DNA of 38,164 nt from Methanarcanum sp963640855 (GCA_963640855.1 CAVIAJ010000013.1:1-38164); one strand, 5' to 3'; shown: positions 8,014-17,623, counted from the first letter of the stretch. Program-made: numbers and translations. Notes: generated by a model from the letters alone, not told the origin.

Positions 8014-11000
8014 ATGGGAGGCACCGTGCCGATATTCACGGACAAAGCGGATGTAAAGCTTTGGAAGGAATTGACCGCAATCGAAGAATCGATTACTTCG
8101 AAGAACATGATCCGTTCGAAGGACAGGCTCGAGCGTACGCTCAGAACGATGTACGCAGACAGCCGCGAACCCGATCCGAGAATCATCTGTAAAATATTGG
8201 ATCTCGGAATGATTCTTCCGTATGATAACAAAATAAGTTTCATCGTTTCCCTGATCAAAGACCGCAAAGCATCGGACTGTATCTCAAGAATGAAAGCAGC
8301 CGAACTGCTGACAGGGATGAACGATCTTGAGGATGCTTCTCAGATTCTCGATTCGATGCCCGTGAGGAACAACATCGCCAGGTGGGAATACCTCCGGGGA
8401 ATTATCTGCAGAATGGCGGGAGCCGCATCCTCGGCACAGGACTGTTTTATCCGTTCGTATAATGCCGACGGCGGTCTGAATGAAGTATATGCTGAATTGG
8501 AAGCCATCACCTTAGACGGCACATGGTCTTTCAGGAAAGACATTGAATCCATCTGGCGTACAGGCAATGCGGAACCGGGTGCGGAGATAGGTGAGAATCC
8601 GACAGAGGATTTATGCAATATCTATCGTGAATCTCTCGTCTCGGGATACAGACAGGCAATCCTGTCCCTGAATTCCACAACGGGATACGCTTCGGGAGAT
8701 TACGATCACGTACTTGCAATGGCAAGGTTCCTTTACAAAACAGGAAAATACGAAGAATCCGCGGAAGAATACCGCAGAATCTGCAAAGGACGTCTTGCGG
8801 TTTCACTGGAATTGGTAAATGTTTACATCGAAGCGGGAATGCTCCGCGAAGCATCCGATTTATGTTATGAATTGGAATCGGTAGGTCCGGGAGACCGCAG
8901 ACTTATAGAATGTTTCATCCGCATATGCTCGAAAAGCGATGACAGGGAAGGGATGGGACGTTATACCGAGATATACAGGAATGAGGACTACGCAGACAGC
9001 GATTCATACATAATGATGATAGAATCGATGCTTCCGCTCTCGATGAACGCGAACATCGGATATCTCATCCGCATAATGAGGATGTGCGACGTAGACGAAG
9101 AAATCACATTATATCTTTCTTCAAAGAACGCCTACGCACAGAAGGATTACGCTTCCGCCATGTCTTCGATAAGAAAGGCGCTGAGAAAGAATCCCGGCAA
9201 TCAGGATTACCTTCTTCACAAACTGAAAATCCAAAAGAGCCTGGGGAGGCACAACATCGTGTCGGAGCTCGATGCCGTACTCAGGAACGATCCCAAGAAT
9301 ATTCAGGTGTTGGAGATGAAGAAGGATGCTCTTATCGCCAACAGAGATTACGAAGGCGCCGTCAGCGTCTGCGAAACCATCCGCAGTATAAAACCGGACG
9401 ATGTGGGCATAATCAGCGATATCGCATCGATCTACAGTATGATGGGACGTACCGACGAATCCGTAAAAGCGTACCGCGAAGCGTTGGGTGTCGTCAACGA
9501 TCCCGAATTGTTCATGAATTTCATTAAATGGCTGCTCTCGAAGAAGATGTACGAAGAAACCGTATCGTTCGTAAGGGAATTCGACGATACATACGGTAAC
9601 ATTCCGGGCGCATGGGTAATGAGAGGCAATGCGGAATATGCTCTGGAAAGATATGTCGACGCGATAGAATCCTACGACAGAGCATTGGAACTCAATCATG
9701 AAGATCACAGTGTCTGGCACTCAAGAGGATTGGCTGCGGAGGCAATAGACGATTACGAGAAAGCCGAATCGTCATACGACAGAGCGATACTTCTGAAACT
9801 GGATAACGATGCATATTGGATTTCAAAATCCGCGGTTCAGGAAAAGAGCGGCAACGATGCAGGTGCTATAAAATCTCTGAACAGAGTAATCGGGGAACAT
9901 CAGGACAACTGCTACGCATTGGTGAAAAAGGCACACATTCTTTCAAAAACCGGTAAGAACAGCGAGGCCATGATTTTCATCGATCTCGCACTGAAGATCG
10001 AATCCGACAACATCGGAATACTGAAAGCGAAACGCGATCTCTGCACACGCACAGGCGACTACGACACGGCGGTAAAAGTCTGCAGAGAAATGATACGTCA
10101 GAATCCGTTGGACGATTCACTGAAAGCTGAGGAAATACACATTCTGATGCAGAAGGGTAACTTCCGCGAAGCAATGAAAGTCATCGACGGTATCAGAGAT
10201 CAGGACTGCCTCGATACACTGATTCTCAGGCGCAGCATATGTTTGGGAATAGGTTCCAACGCAGGTCTGATAGACGTCTGTTCGAAAATAAGAGAAATTA
10301 CACCTGTCAACAGAGAAAATCTGATGATTCTTGCGAAAGCCTACGAAGATACCGGAAGGAAGAATGAGGCTTCCGCACTGTATGAAATGCTCAGCGAAGG
10401 AGATCCTTCCGATACGACGGCGTTGGTCGGCAAAGCGGTAATGGCATCCGATACGGAATCGGCACTGAAAATAATGGAATCGTCCCTTACGGAAGAACCG
10501 GACAATATCGACCTTCTGTTCGGAATATCGGATTTGCTGATGTCTATGGGAAGGTACGGCGATGCGGATACGCATTTGGCACATATTTTCGAACTTCATC
10601 CGGATTCTCCCGAAATGTATGTAAGAAAAGCAAGGCTTCAGATGAAGCACTATCTTCACAACGATGCAGTTATCACGGTAAACAGGGCATTCAAGCTGTC
10701 TTTGTCGCATCCTGAACTGTGGATCTGTCTCGGCGATGCGGAGATGGAATTGGGCGATGCGAAGTGCGCTCTCAATGCGTATGAGGAAGTCGACGGATCA
10801 TACAAAGGAATACACACTAAATGCGGACTTGCGCATCTCCGTATGGGAGATCCCGAATCTGCACTGATTGATTTCGAGAATGCACTGGCACAGGACGAAA
10901 GGGACGTCATTGCCATGTCCGAGCTTGCGATGATACACATGGATTCCGACAGAGTGAGCACTGCGGCAGGCTATCTTAACGATGCACTTGCAATCGACCC

Positions 11001-11694
11001 GTATGTCGGTTCTGTACTCCTTGCCAAGGTGAGGTATCATCTTATTAATTACGAAGACGAAGAGGCGAAAAACACACTCTCGCTTGCGGAACATTACTGT
11101 GCGGCGGATACGGACAGTATCAAAGAGATGAGAAGGATGATTTCCGAGTCTGAGAATACTCCCGAGGAAGAATCAGACGGAAATCTGGAGAAGTTCGCAT
11201 TGGATTTAATCAAAGTATCATACGAGGAAGAACTCGTATATGAAGATGAGAAAGCACTGACAGACGCATCGATCCCCGAAGAATTCAGAGAAGATGTTCT
11301 GAAGTATATCTCGGACATACAGGAATACGGAGCAATCGTTCCCGATACGCCGGAATTCGAACGTATGGAGAAACTTTCCTATAATGCGGTTGTCAAAGGA
11401 GAACTTTACGGAATAAGCGAAGATGAACCGTTGATTTCAATGTATTCCGCCGTCTTCGACTCGGAGTCGGGAAATGTCGCGGAAGGAAAGAAACTGATTG
11501 CTTACATCTACGAAGTTCTGAATATGAAGATGGAACCCGCAGAATATGAGAAGAACATAGCCACAATTCTTTCCCACATGATCAATGTCCGTCTCGGAAC
11601 AGATTATTATTCTCTGATGGAAAGATATGAGATAGGTATCTTTGCTGCAAGAACGGCAAAGATGCTTTACGACAGAGAAGTCAGTAATCAGTGA
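8014..11694 (+). CDS. Very large tetratricopeptide-repeat protein
   Basis: 1226 residues, almost all alpha-helical repeats. Clear TPR units occur throughout, for example AWVMRGNAEYALERYVDAIE, WHSRGLAAEAIDDYEKAESS, MYVRKARLQMKHYLHNDAVI and LGDAEMELGDAKCALNAYEE; repeats run from about residue 95 to 1010. The first ~90 residues and the last ~200 (from about 1030, acidic, with SESENTPEEESDGN) are not obviously TPR. There is no signal peptide or membrane segment, so a cytoplasmic scaffold is likely. A TTCAATATAC box lies about 28 nt before the ATG. Its 3' end overlaps the convergent truD stop by 14 bp. Partners are unknown; the tRNA-Gly and ferredoxin neighbours are on the other strand and give no hint. 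Confidence 0.88.
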   Translation: MGGTVPIFTDKADVKLWKELTAIEESITSKNMIRSKDRLERTLRTMYADSREPDPRIICKILDLGMILPYDNKISFIVSLIKDRKASDCISRMKAAELLTGMNDLEDASQILDSMPVRNNIARWEYLRGIICRMAGAASSAQDCFIRSYNADGGLNEVYAELEAITLDGTWSFRKDIESIWRTGNAEPGAEIGENPTEDLCNIYRESLVSGYRQAILSLNSTTGYASGDYDHVLAMARFLYKTGKYEESAEEYRRICKGRLAVSLELVNVYIEAGMLREASDLCYELESVGPGDRRLIECFIRICSKSDDREGMGRYTEIYRNEDYADSDSYIMMIESMLPLSMNANIGYLIRIMRMCDVDEEITLYLSSKNAYAQKDYASAMSSIRKALRKNPGNQDYLLHKLKIQKSLGRHNIVSELDAVLRNDPKNIQVLEMKKDALIANRDYEGAVSVCETIRSIKPDDVGIISDIASIYSMMGRTDESVKAYREALGVVNDPELFMNFIKWLLSKKMYEETVSFVREFDDTYGNIPGAWVMRGNAEYALERYVDAIESYDRALELNHEDHSVWHSRGLAAEAIDDYEKAESSYDRAILLKLDNDAYWISKSAVQEKSGNDAGAIKSLNRVIGEHQDNCYALVKKAHILSKTGKNSEAMIFIDLALKIESDNIGILKAKRDLCTRTGDYDTAVKVCREMIRQNPLDDSLKAEEIHILMQKGNFREAMKVIDGIRDQDCLDTLILRRSICLGIGSNAGLIDVCSKIREITPVNRENLMILAKAYEDTGRKNEASALYEMLSEGDPSDTTALVGKAVMASDTESALKIMESSLTEEPDNIDLLFGISDLLMSMGRYGDADTHLAHIFELHPDSPEMYVRKARLQMKHYLHNDAVITVNRAFKLSLSHPELWICLGDAEMELGDAKCALNAYEEVDGSYKGIHTKCGLAHLRMGDPESALIDFENALAQDERDVIAMSELAMIHMDSDRVSTAAGYLNDALAIDPYVGSVLLAKVRYHLINYEDEEAKNTLSLAEHYCAADTDSIKEMRRMISESENTPEEESDGNLEKFALDLIKVSYEEELVYEDEKALTDASIPEEFREDVLKYISDIQEYGAIVPDTPEFERMEKLSYNAVVKGELYGISEDEPLISMYSAVFDSESGNVAEGKKLIAYIYEVLNMKMEPAEYEKNIATILSHMINVRLGTDYYSLMERYEIGIFAARTAKMLYDREVSNQ

Positions 11695-12985
11695 CGTCCG
11701 ATTTGAGCATCTCACGCATAAGGCATGTGGCATAATTGCCTTTGGGAAGCGAGAATCTTACGGAATAGCCGTCGTCTTCGGTTCTGTAGTCAAGATCCCT
11801 TACGGGGCAGATGATTTCCCTTCTCGTACCTTTTGATGTGCAGTGAGGCAGTCCCGGAATAACGAAATCGTTCTCGGTGAGTTTTTCCTTCTCGATAATC
11901 ATCCTTTCGATTTCACCCATTTCGCCTTCGGCGAGAACACTGTCGGTTCCGAAAAGTGTCACGGTAATGAACGCTCTTCCTCTTGAAACCTGTCTTGTGA
12001 CGAGATCGATGTTTCTTTCCGTAGTCGATACTGCCTCATCGTGCATCGGATTGCCGTCGGCATCCAAAGGTACAACAAGATCTCCGATTACAGGTTCGTT
12101 CAGCGGAATGCCTCTGCGCATCCTTTCGCTGAGCATCATATTGAAAAGATAGGACTGATAGGCGTGTGTGAACATCATCTGAAGGTTGCCGGGCATTTCC
12201 GCTATCGCCCCTATGAAATCTCCGGGCTGTCTGACGAGATGTTCCGCCATTGTCTTCTCGAAACCCATGGTTTTGGGCATATCGGGGATGATTTCACTGA
12301 GTTCTTCTCCCGATGAAATTCTTCTTCTGATGTCGCAGATTTCGTCGCCTTCGTCATTCGATACCTGAGAAAGGTATGTGTACACGGCGCCTTTGATATC
12401 CTTACGTACGAGCCTTTCTCCCACGATGTGTGTGATAGGTCTTACGGCACCGAATCTCTGAATTCCAAAGTAGTTGGGGAAACCGCCTGCAGACTGTATT
12501 ATTTCGATGTCTTTATCGACCATTTCTTTGATCTTATCCGCAGGTGCGGTACAGTTCCTGACCCTTATGTCAAAGGAATTTCCTACGAGGTCGCCGATTC
12601 TCACGCCGCGGTTTGCAGTATAAACATTGTCAAAAGAAACGTCTTTCAGATCGACGAGATTGATTTTATCCGAAGGACACTCGAACGACATGAGCTGTGT
12701 CGTAATCGCCCTTTTGTCCTTGGTACCCGCAAACCCGATTTTTTCTCTGGAAATCGACATCGTTCTTGCGAGAAGTCTTACCAATCTGTTGGTTTCCCAG
12801 TTTTTGGATGTGACATCGGCAACGGTGAAACGCCCTCCTTCTTTGGGTGTGGGTTTCGATGAGATTTCCTTTACGATGAAATCTTCCGCAGAATTCTTGA
12901 TGCTTCCTCTGGTCCCGTCGGTGTCCGTGAGGTAGAACTGCATCCCTACGTCGGCTTCTGCGGTACGGCAAATGCGGTACTGCAT
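11681..12985 (-). CDS. truD: tRNA pseudouridine(13) synthase TruD
   Basis: Makes pseudouridine 13 in tRNA. The catalytic motif is GFAGTKDKRAITTQ, with the nucleophile Asp in GTKDK. NYFGIQRFG follows, then the TruD-specific insertion domain (about 180-330) and the C-terminal block VIPGLPHCTSKGTRREI. The open frame reaches back to 13042, but the ATG at 12985 (MQYRICRTAEADVG) is preferred because it lies 11 nt after the rpoL stop and begins where family homology begins; this gives 434 residues. It is second in a tight minus-strand pair with rpoL and overlaps the convergent TPR gene by 14 bp. Identity is firm; the start is probable. Confidence 0.93.
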   Translation of the reverse strand: MQYRICRTAEADVGMQFYLTDTDGTRGSIKNSAEDFIVKEISSKPTPKEGGRFTVADVTSKNWETNRLVRLLARTMSISREKIGFAGTKDKRAITTQLMSFECPSDKINLVDLKDVSFDNVYTANRGVRIGDLVGNSFDIRVRNCTAPADKIKEMVDKDIEIIQSAGGFPNYFGIQRFGAVRPITHIVGERLVRKDIKGAVYTYLSQVSNDEGDEICDIRRRISSGEELSEIIPDMPKTMGFEKTMAEHLVRQPGDFIGAIAEMPGNLQMMFTHAYQSYLFNMMLSERMRRGIPLNEPVIGDLVVPLDADGNPMHDEAVSTTERNIDLVTRQVSRGRAFITVTLFGTDSVLAEGEMGEIERMIIEKEKLTENDFVIPGLPHCTSKGTRREIICPVRDLDYRTEDDGYSVRFSLPKGNYATCLMREMLKSDVTDY

Positions 12986-12995
12986 GATATCAGAT

Positions 12996-13250
12996 TCACT
13001 CTGAAACGGTGCTGAAGTACTCGGAGATTTCTTTTCCGGCATCTACGATAGCCTGAACGGGGTCTCCTTCGTACATCTCGACATAAAGTTCGGGCATGTC
13101 GAGTTCGGGGTGTGTCTCGATGTATCTGACGATCTTGACATCTTTGTTGTCGTTGAGCTTCTCGACGAGAGGCATGACGATTGTGGTGTCAGCATCCATT
13201 ATCCCGATTTTGACGGATTTATCGGTTTTATCGACACATTTGAGTTGCAT
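12996..13250 (-). CDS. rpoL: DNA-directed RNA polymerase subunit L (Rpo11)
   Basis: 84-residue small subunit that pairs with subunit D (Rpo3) to form the assembly platform of archaeal RNA polymerase. The family core is readable: DADTTIVMPLVEKLNDN (usual 'DHTFxNLLxxxL' region), VRYIETHPELDMPELYVEM (usual 'YxxeHPllxxPxxyv') and a C-terminal helix DPVQAIVDAGKEISEYF. The highly conserved H-T-F segment reads D-T-T-I here, a mild divergence. TATCTTAAAT (minus-strand ATTTAAGATA) is centred 26 nt before the ATG, a leaderless start. Transcription probably continues into truD, whose ATG is 11 nt past this stop. It is easily missed because of its size. Confidence 0.88.
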   Translation of the reverse strand: MQLKCVDKTDKSVKIGIMDADTTIVMPLVEKLNDNKDVKIVRYIETHPELDMPELYVEMYEGDPVQAIVDAGKEISEYFSTVSE

Positions 13251-13303
13251 GGGTGCGTGTATGCCCTAGTTATCTTAAATGTTTCGCGGTTATAAAGGAC
13301 GTA

Positions 13304-15103
13304 TCAGCCATCGATTCCCGTGGAGTCGTGGGCCTGCATGTAATACATTTCCGTGATTTCCTGTACTGTGGTACATTGTTCCGCGTCTTTGTCGTCTCTT
13401 ATGCGGCCCGTAAACCTCGGGAATCTTATTCCGAGTCCGGAATCTTCCTTTACGACACCCATTGCCGCGGTGTGGTTCGGACTTACGGTTATCTCGGCGG
13501 CTACGACTTCCAATACAAGGTGCGGTTCAAACCAAACGTCGGGTATCATCCTCGAATCGAGGTTTGACGGTTTTCCGTTTGATTTGTATTTGTCGAGAAG
13601 CGACGGAAGAGCATCGAGGAAAGCATCGTCGAATCCTGTTCCGAGTTTGCAGACGGTGGCGAATGTTCCGAGTTCTGGGTCATATGACGCCATCAGTAAT
13701 GCGCCGTATTTTCCGGCACGTTTTCCCATGCCGTAGAATGCGCCTACGACGGCAAGATCGAACGAATCGGTGAGATTCGCCTGATAATCTTTCTTGTACT
13801 TTATCCACAGGAATCCCCTGGATCCTGCGCGGTATACCGAAGAATCTGCGATTGATTTTGCCATGACGCCTTCGCATCTTGCCGCTATAGCTTCCGCGAA
13901 GAATTCCTCTCCTTCTTCTTCGGAGCGAACGATTCTCATGGTCGACATCTGAATATTGTCTGAGATGTCGAACCATTCTCTGATTGCCTCTCTTCTTTTG
14001 AGATAGGGCATATCTGTCATGTCCTTTCCGTCGGCGTAGAGAATATCGAACATGAATATGCGCACGGGAACATCTTTCACGGCATCTTCCATGCCGTGTT
14101 TTCTTCTTCTGTGCGTAACCTCCTGGAAGGACTGCATGTATCCCGTTTCCGCATCGACGGCAACGCATTCTCCTTCTATGATTGCTTCTTCGCCTTTGAA
14201 GTGCTCTCTGAGAGACTGTGCGATATCCGGGAAATTGGGTGTAAGGTCTTCCAGTCTTCTTGAATAAATCTTAACGGAATCTTTTCCGATGTGAACCTGC
14301 GCCCTGATTCCGTCGTATTTGTATTCGACGGCACATTCGCCGCCCATTTTCTCTACGACTTCGCCCATAGACGGAAGACGTTCGGCAAGCATTACTTTGA
14401 TGGGATTTCCGACTTTGACGTGAATGTCCCTTATCCCGTCCATTCCTTTTTCCGCGAGTGTTTCCGCAACAAGACCCAGATCGCAGGTTACGTTGAACGC
14501 CCTTTCTATTTCAGGTCTGTCTTCTTTGGTTGTGAATGCCACGGACAATGCATCGAGGATAGTCATCGTCGATGCTCCGATTCTCATTCTTCCCGTGACA
14601 ATTCTGCACAAATATCTTGCTTCTACGGGTCCGGAATCGTGGAGAAGGTTGGAGAGATACTTCATCTTACGGTCCTGTGAATCTTTTCCTTCCGCGGTTT
14701 CGATGGAAGTGAGGCCTTTGACAACCCTGTCCAAAGTGAGAGGTTCGGAGAACAGCGTCATTTGTTTTTTCTTTCCGATTAGACTCTCGGCTACGGCGCC
14801 GGGATCGCCTTCGGAAAGCCACATTTCTTCGACTTTACTGTCTTTGGTTCCGGATGTGAACGCAATCGCTTTCAGAACGAGTCTGTCCGCCATACCGAGT
14901 TCCACACCGTAGAAGTCCGGATGTAATTTACCCTGTGAGAGATAAATCGTAGGTCTCAGACAGTCGGGAGGACATACTCTGAAGAAATCGGCCAATATCT
15001 CCGTCATTTCGAGACGTGAACCTGTCGATTCAAGCTTATCGAACATCTTTGCGATATCGGCGAAGTCCATGGACGGGGTGATTGTGTCGGAGCATAAAAA
15101 CAT
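13304..15103 (-). CDS. lig: ATP-dependent DNA ligase (archaeal type)
   Basis: 599 residues from the ATG that overlaps the helicase stop (TGATG). The family N-terminus begins at the next ATG (15070, MDFADIAKMFDKLESTGSR), so the first 11 residues may not be translated. An N-terminal DNA-binding domain is followed by the nucleotidyltransferase core: motif I EYKYDGIRAQVH (AMP-accepting Lys about 262), motif III VRIFMFDILYADG, motif IV EGVMAKS, motif V FLWIKYKKDY. The C-terminal OB fold contains KLGTGFDD and GLGIRFPRFTGRIRDDK. It joins nicks in replication and repair. The one-base stop/start overlap with the Hef-like helicase suggests coupled translation and a shared repair role. Confidence 0.94.
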   Translation of the reverse strand: MFLCSDTITPSMDFADIAKMFDKLESTGSRLEMTEILADFFRVCPPDCLRPTIYLSQGKLHPDFYGVELGMADRLVLKAIAFTSGTKDSKVEEMWLSEGDPGAVAESLIGKKKQMTLFSEPLTLDRVVKGLTSIETAEGKDSQDRKMKYLSNLLHDSGPVEARYLCRIVTGRMRIGASTMTILDALSVAFTTKEDRPEIERAFNVTCDLGLVAETLAEKGMDGIRDIHVKVGNPIKVMLAERLPSMGEVVEKMGGECAVEYKYDGIRAQVHIGKDSVKIYSRRLEDLTPNFPDIAQSLREHFKGEEAIIEGECVAVDAETGYMQSFQEVTHRRRKHGMEDAVKDVPVRIFMFDILYADGKDMTDMPYLKRREAIREWFDISDNIQMSTMRIVRSEEEGEEFFAEAIAARCEGVMAKSIADSSVYRAGSRGFLWIKYKKDYQANLTDSFDLAVVGAFYGMGKRAGKYGALLMASYDPELGTFATVCKLGTGFDDAFLDALPSLLDKYKSNGKPSNLDSRMIPDVWFEPHLVLEVVAAEITVSPNHTAAMGVVKEDSGLGIRFPRFTGRIRDDKDAEQCTTVQEITEMYYMQAHDSTGIDG

Positions 15104-16650
15104 CAGTATTCACCGAGTCTTGTCTGTCTTTCACGCCTTTCGGAAGTCATCACTCTGAGGTCGTGATTCAGTTTGCCGAGATTGTCGGACATCATGGATT
15201 CTTTCTTCTGACTTGTGCGTTCGTAGACTTCGTCTCTTGTGCCTTTGGCAATCATTACGATTACTTCGCCCTCATTCTTTCTTCCGGTACGTCCGCGCCT
15301 CTGTATTGTACGTATTTCGGAAGGAACGGGTTCGTAAAAAATCACCAAATCGGTACTTGCAATGTCCAATCCTTCTTCTCCTACAGATGTCGACACGATT
15401 ACGTTGTATTTCCCGCTGCGGAAATCGTCCAAAAGAGAAATCTGTTCTTTCTGTTTCAATCCGCCTTTGGACTGACCTATGAGTTTTGTTACTTTTACGT
15501 CGGGAATGCGGGAAAGTACGCTGACGAGAATATCGCATGTTTCACGGTACTGACTGAACACCATAACCTTCGAACCGGGATTGTTGTGGATTTCCTGACT
15601 TACAAGACTCATAAGTCTCGAAATTTTGGGATGTTCCACCTTTGTTTCCTTCATTATTTTCCGAAGTTCAGTGTACGCAGGTTGATTGACAATGTCCTTC
15701 GATGCTTTTCCGCCCTTTGCGGTTTCCGCATCTTCTTCGATTCTCGCCATATAATTTCTCAGGGGAGTCATACCCTGTGTTTCCGCGAGAGCCACCGCAT
15801 GTAACAGTTTCACGGCGGCGGATTGGGCTACTAATCCGCGGAATATCATTGCCGTTTTTTCTCCTCTTGCCAATCTTCTCTGTAACGATTCCCCTACGGT
15901 GAGAAGATGTTTCATGGATGCGGGCCAACCGGGATCCATGAAGCCGAGGTTCAGCAGTTCGTTGATGTACGAATTCTCCATTTTGTTCAGAACGGCGATG
16001 ACATTGAGAAGATCCTTCGGCATATCGACGGTTTCCTGTCTCACGAATGTATTGTGAATGTACGGAGAAACATCGGGATCGTCATCCGTACGCATATCCG
16101 CACGTGTGATGCCGAGATTTCTGCATACTTCCAGGATTTTCTTCATATCCGATCCCGGGGACGCGGTCATTCCGAGGACAAGTGCGGTGTGATTGTACTG
16201 TGCGATGTTTACGTAAGCATACCCTCCGACCGCACGGTGTGCTTCGTCGAACACGATCAATCCGAAATCGCTCAGAGGGTAAACTTCGTTGCAGAGATCG
16301 TTGTCGACTACCTGCGGTGTCGATACAATAAGATCATTGGAATCGATGATGTTCTTTCTTGACGAAGGAGGGGACTGCCCCGTCATCATTCCGATTTTTA
16401 CGTTTTTCATGAATGAAGAATATGTTTCGTAATGCTGTTCCACCAACGGTTTGGTCGGAGCGAGAATCATTACTTTCTTCCCTTTCTCAAGAATATTTGC
16501 GGCAACAATCATTGCAATGACTGTTTTACCCAATCCCGTCGGGATGATAATCAGCGTATCTTCTCTGAGACTTTCTTCCGCCATTTTCTTCTGATACGCA
16601 CGTTCCTCGACCGTGTCGGGAACTATCAAAGGATGCGAAAGATAATTCAT
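15103..16650 (-). CDS. Hef/FANCM-like SF2 helicase without nuclease domain
   Basis: 515 residues from the ATG at 16650. Motif I is IIIPTGLGKTVIA, motif II VFDEAHRAVGGYAY (the DEAH and AVGxYAY run typical of Hef), motif III GMTASPGS, motif V STSVGEEGLDIASTDLVIFY and motif VI IQRRGRTGR. A helical insertion between the two RecA domains (about 210-330) matches the fork-recognition insert of Hef. The protein ends at SERRERQTRLGEY, so the XPF-like nuclease and HhH domains of euryarchaeal Hef are absent. The frame extends to a GTG at 16662, but a TATATAAT box lies 26 nt before the 16650 ATG. It is translationally coupled to the DNA ligase. Likely remodels stalled forks. Confidence 0.9.
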   Translation of the reverse strand: MNYLSHPLIVPDTVEERAYQKKMAEESLREDTLIIIPTGLGKTVIAMIVAANILEKGKKVMILAPTKPLVEQHYETYSSFMKNVKIGMMTGQSPPSSRKNIIDSNDLIVSTPQVVDNDLCNEVYPLSDFGLIVFDEAHRAVGGYAYVNIAQYNHTALVLGMTASPGSDMKKILEVCRNLGITRADMRTDDDPDVSPYIHNTFVRQETVDMPKDLLNVIAVLNKMENSYINELLNLGFMDPGWPASMKHLLTVGESLQRRLARGEKTAMIFRGLVAQSAAVKLLHAVALAETQGMTPLRNYMARIEEDAETAKGGKASKDIVNQPAYTELRKIMKETKVEHPKISRLMSLVSQEIHNNPGSKVMVFSQYRETCDILVSVLSRIPDVKVTKLIGQSKGGLKQKEQISLLDDFRSGKYNVIVSTSVGEEGLDIASTDLVIFYEPVPSEIRTIQRRGRTGRKNEGEVIVMIAKGTRDEVYERTSQKKESMMSDNLGKLNHDLRVMTSERRERQTRLGEY

Positions 16651-16718
16651 TGCAGAATTCACTGTAATTCAGTATATAATATGAACGGGGGGTTCGCCGT
16701 TCGGTAAAAGATGTTGAA

Positions 16719-16736
16719 GGGGTGCTTCCGCACCTC
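16719..16736 (-). terminator. GGAA-loop hairpin after the IscA-like gene
   Basis: On the minus strand GAGGTGC / GCACCCC closes a GGAA tetraloop, 14 nt past the stop codon at 16751, followed by a T-containing run (CATCTTTTACC). A second hairpin, GAACGG / CCGTTC, lies at 16683-16702, next to the helicase promoter. Terminator function inferred. Confidence 0.45.
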
Positions 16737-16750
16737 TTAAGATAACACGC

Positions 16751-17074
16751 TTAGTGGCATCCGCCGCCGCATGATGCGCAGCCCTTTGCGTTGGGGTCGC
16801 GGATCGTGAGGCCGGTACCGAAGTTGGGGTCGTCGACGAACTCGATGACACAGGGTTCGAGGGCTTCCTTGGTCTCAGCATCGCAGAAGAAATCGAATCC
16901 GTTCTGTTTGATGATTTCTTCGCCCTCGGCTGCCTTTTCCTGGAAGGACATACCGAACTGGGGTCCGGAGCATGCCATTCCTGCGAGGTAGATCTTGATG
17001 CCGTATCCTGTCTTGTTGTTCTTTGCGAGAAGGTCGGTGATGAACTTCTCCGCATCGGCCGTTATTGTTACCAT
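16751..17074 (-). CDS. IscA/HesB-type Fe-S cluster carrier
   Basis: 107 residues of the A-type carrier family, which passes Fe-S clusters to client proteins. Core: GYGIKIYLAGMACSGPQFGMSF, with the first conserved Cys (about 35), then DFFCDAETKEALEPCVIEFVDD, GLTIRDPNA, and the C-terminal CASCGGGCH. The tail has three cysteines and a terminal His in place of the usual CGCG, so ligand spacing differs slightly. A Shine-Dalgarno GGAG lies about 10 nt before the ATG and a TTTATATAC box further upstream, so this mRNA has a leader. Codon use looks biased toward optimal codons, consistent with good expression. Fe-S clients nearby include the ferredoxin-like protein at 7186 and the DUF1848 protein. Confidence 0.88.
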   Translation of the reverse strand: MVTITADAEKFITDLLAKNNKTGYGIKIYLAGMACSGPQFGMSFQEKAAEGEEIIKQNGFDFFCDAETKEALEPCVIEFVDDPNFGTGLTIRDPNAKGCASCGGGCH

Positions 17075-17115
17075 TTTATCACTGCTCCTTGATTTTTACT
17101 ATTGTATATAAACAG

Positions 17116-17481
17116 TTACTCATCGAACAATTCCTTGTACTTGCGGAATGCTATGGATTCCGCTCTTGTCATCGCCATATACGCTCCGATAGTCATCGCT
17201 TCGAGGATTTCATCCTTCGTAGCGCCTGCATCGATTGCGTGCTGCCCCTGAACTTTGATGCAGTATTCCCCGCCCACTGCGGACGCTGCAGCCACAGAAC
17301 ACAGGTATGCCGTTTTTCTGTCGATATTGCGGTTTTCTCCTTCGAAAAGATTCCTTGAGAAATTGGACGATGCGATGAAGAGATCCGGTCTTTCGGACAT
17401 GACATCGCATACGAGAGGTACAAACCCGTACATCTTCTCGATGGATTTCAGAATCTTATATGCAATCTCTTTATCACTCAT
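17116..17481 (-). CDS. Carboxymuconolactone decarboxylase/AhpD-like protein
   Basis: 121 residues from the ATG at 17481, which has a GGAG Shine-Dalgarno 5 nt upstream; the frame runs to an ATG at 17496, which lies only about where transcription should begin after the TTTAATAT box at 17519. The family core is AAASAVGGEYCIKVQGQHA followed by GATKDEILEAMTIGAYMAMTRA. AhpD enzymes use ExxxCxxCxxxH; here only one of the two cysteines is kept (EYCIKVQGQH, second Cys replaced by Val), so a disulfide-based peroxidase cycle is unlikely. The role is unknown, perhaps a decarboxylase-like or binding function. It lies divergent to the 17624 gene. Confidence 0.82.
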   Translation of the reverse strand: MSDKEIAYKILKSIEKMYGFVPLVCDVMSERPDLFIASSNFSRNLFEGENRNIDRKTAYLCSVAAASAVGGEYCIKVQGQHAIDAGATKDEILEAMTIGAYMAMTRAESIAFRKYKELFDE

Positions 17482-17623
17482 CGGTTCTCCGCACATATTT
17501 TTGTGAATGGGAGGTTCGATATTAAAGTTAACGGTGTTTATATCCGATAACGGACTAGATTGCTAACTGTACTCTGTCCTTTAAATCAATCCCGCCCGAG
17601 AATCATGTTTCGGTGGCAAAAAT

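Noticed and set aside
9084..9720. Long antisense frames inside the TPR gene and similar ones in valS and the helicase gene
   Set aside because: They are shadows caused by codon bias in strongly coding strands; no promoter, Shine-Dalgarno or family motif.
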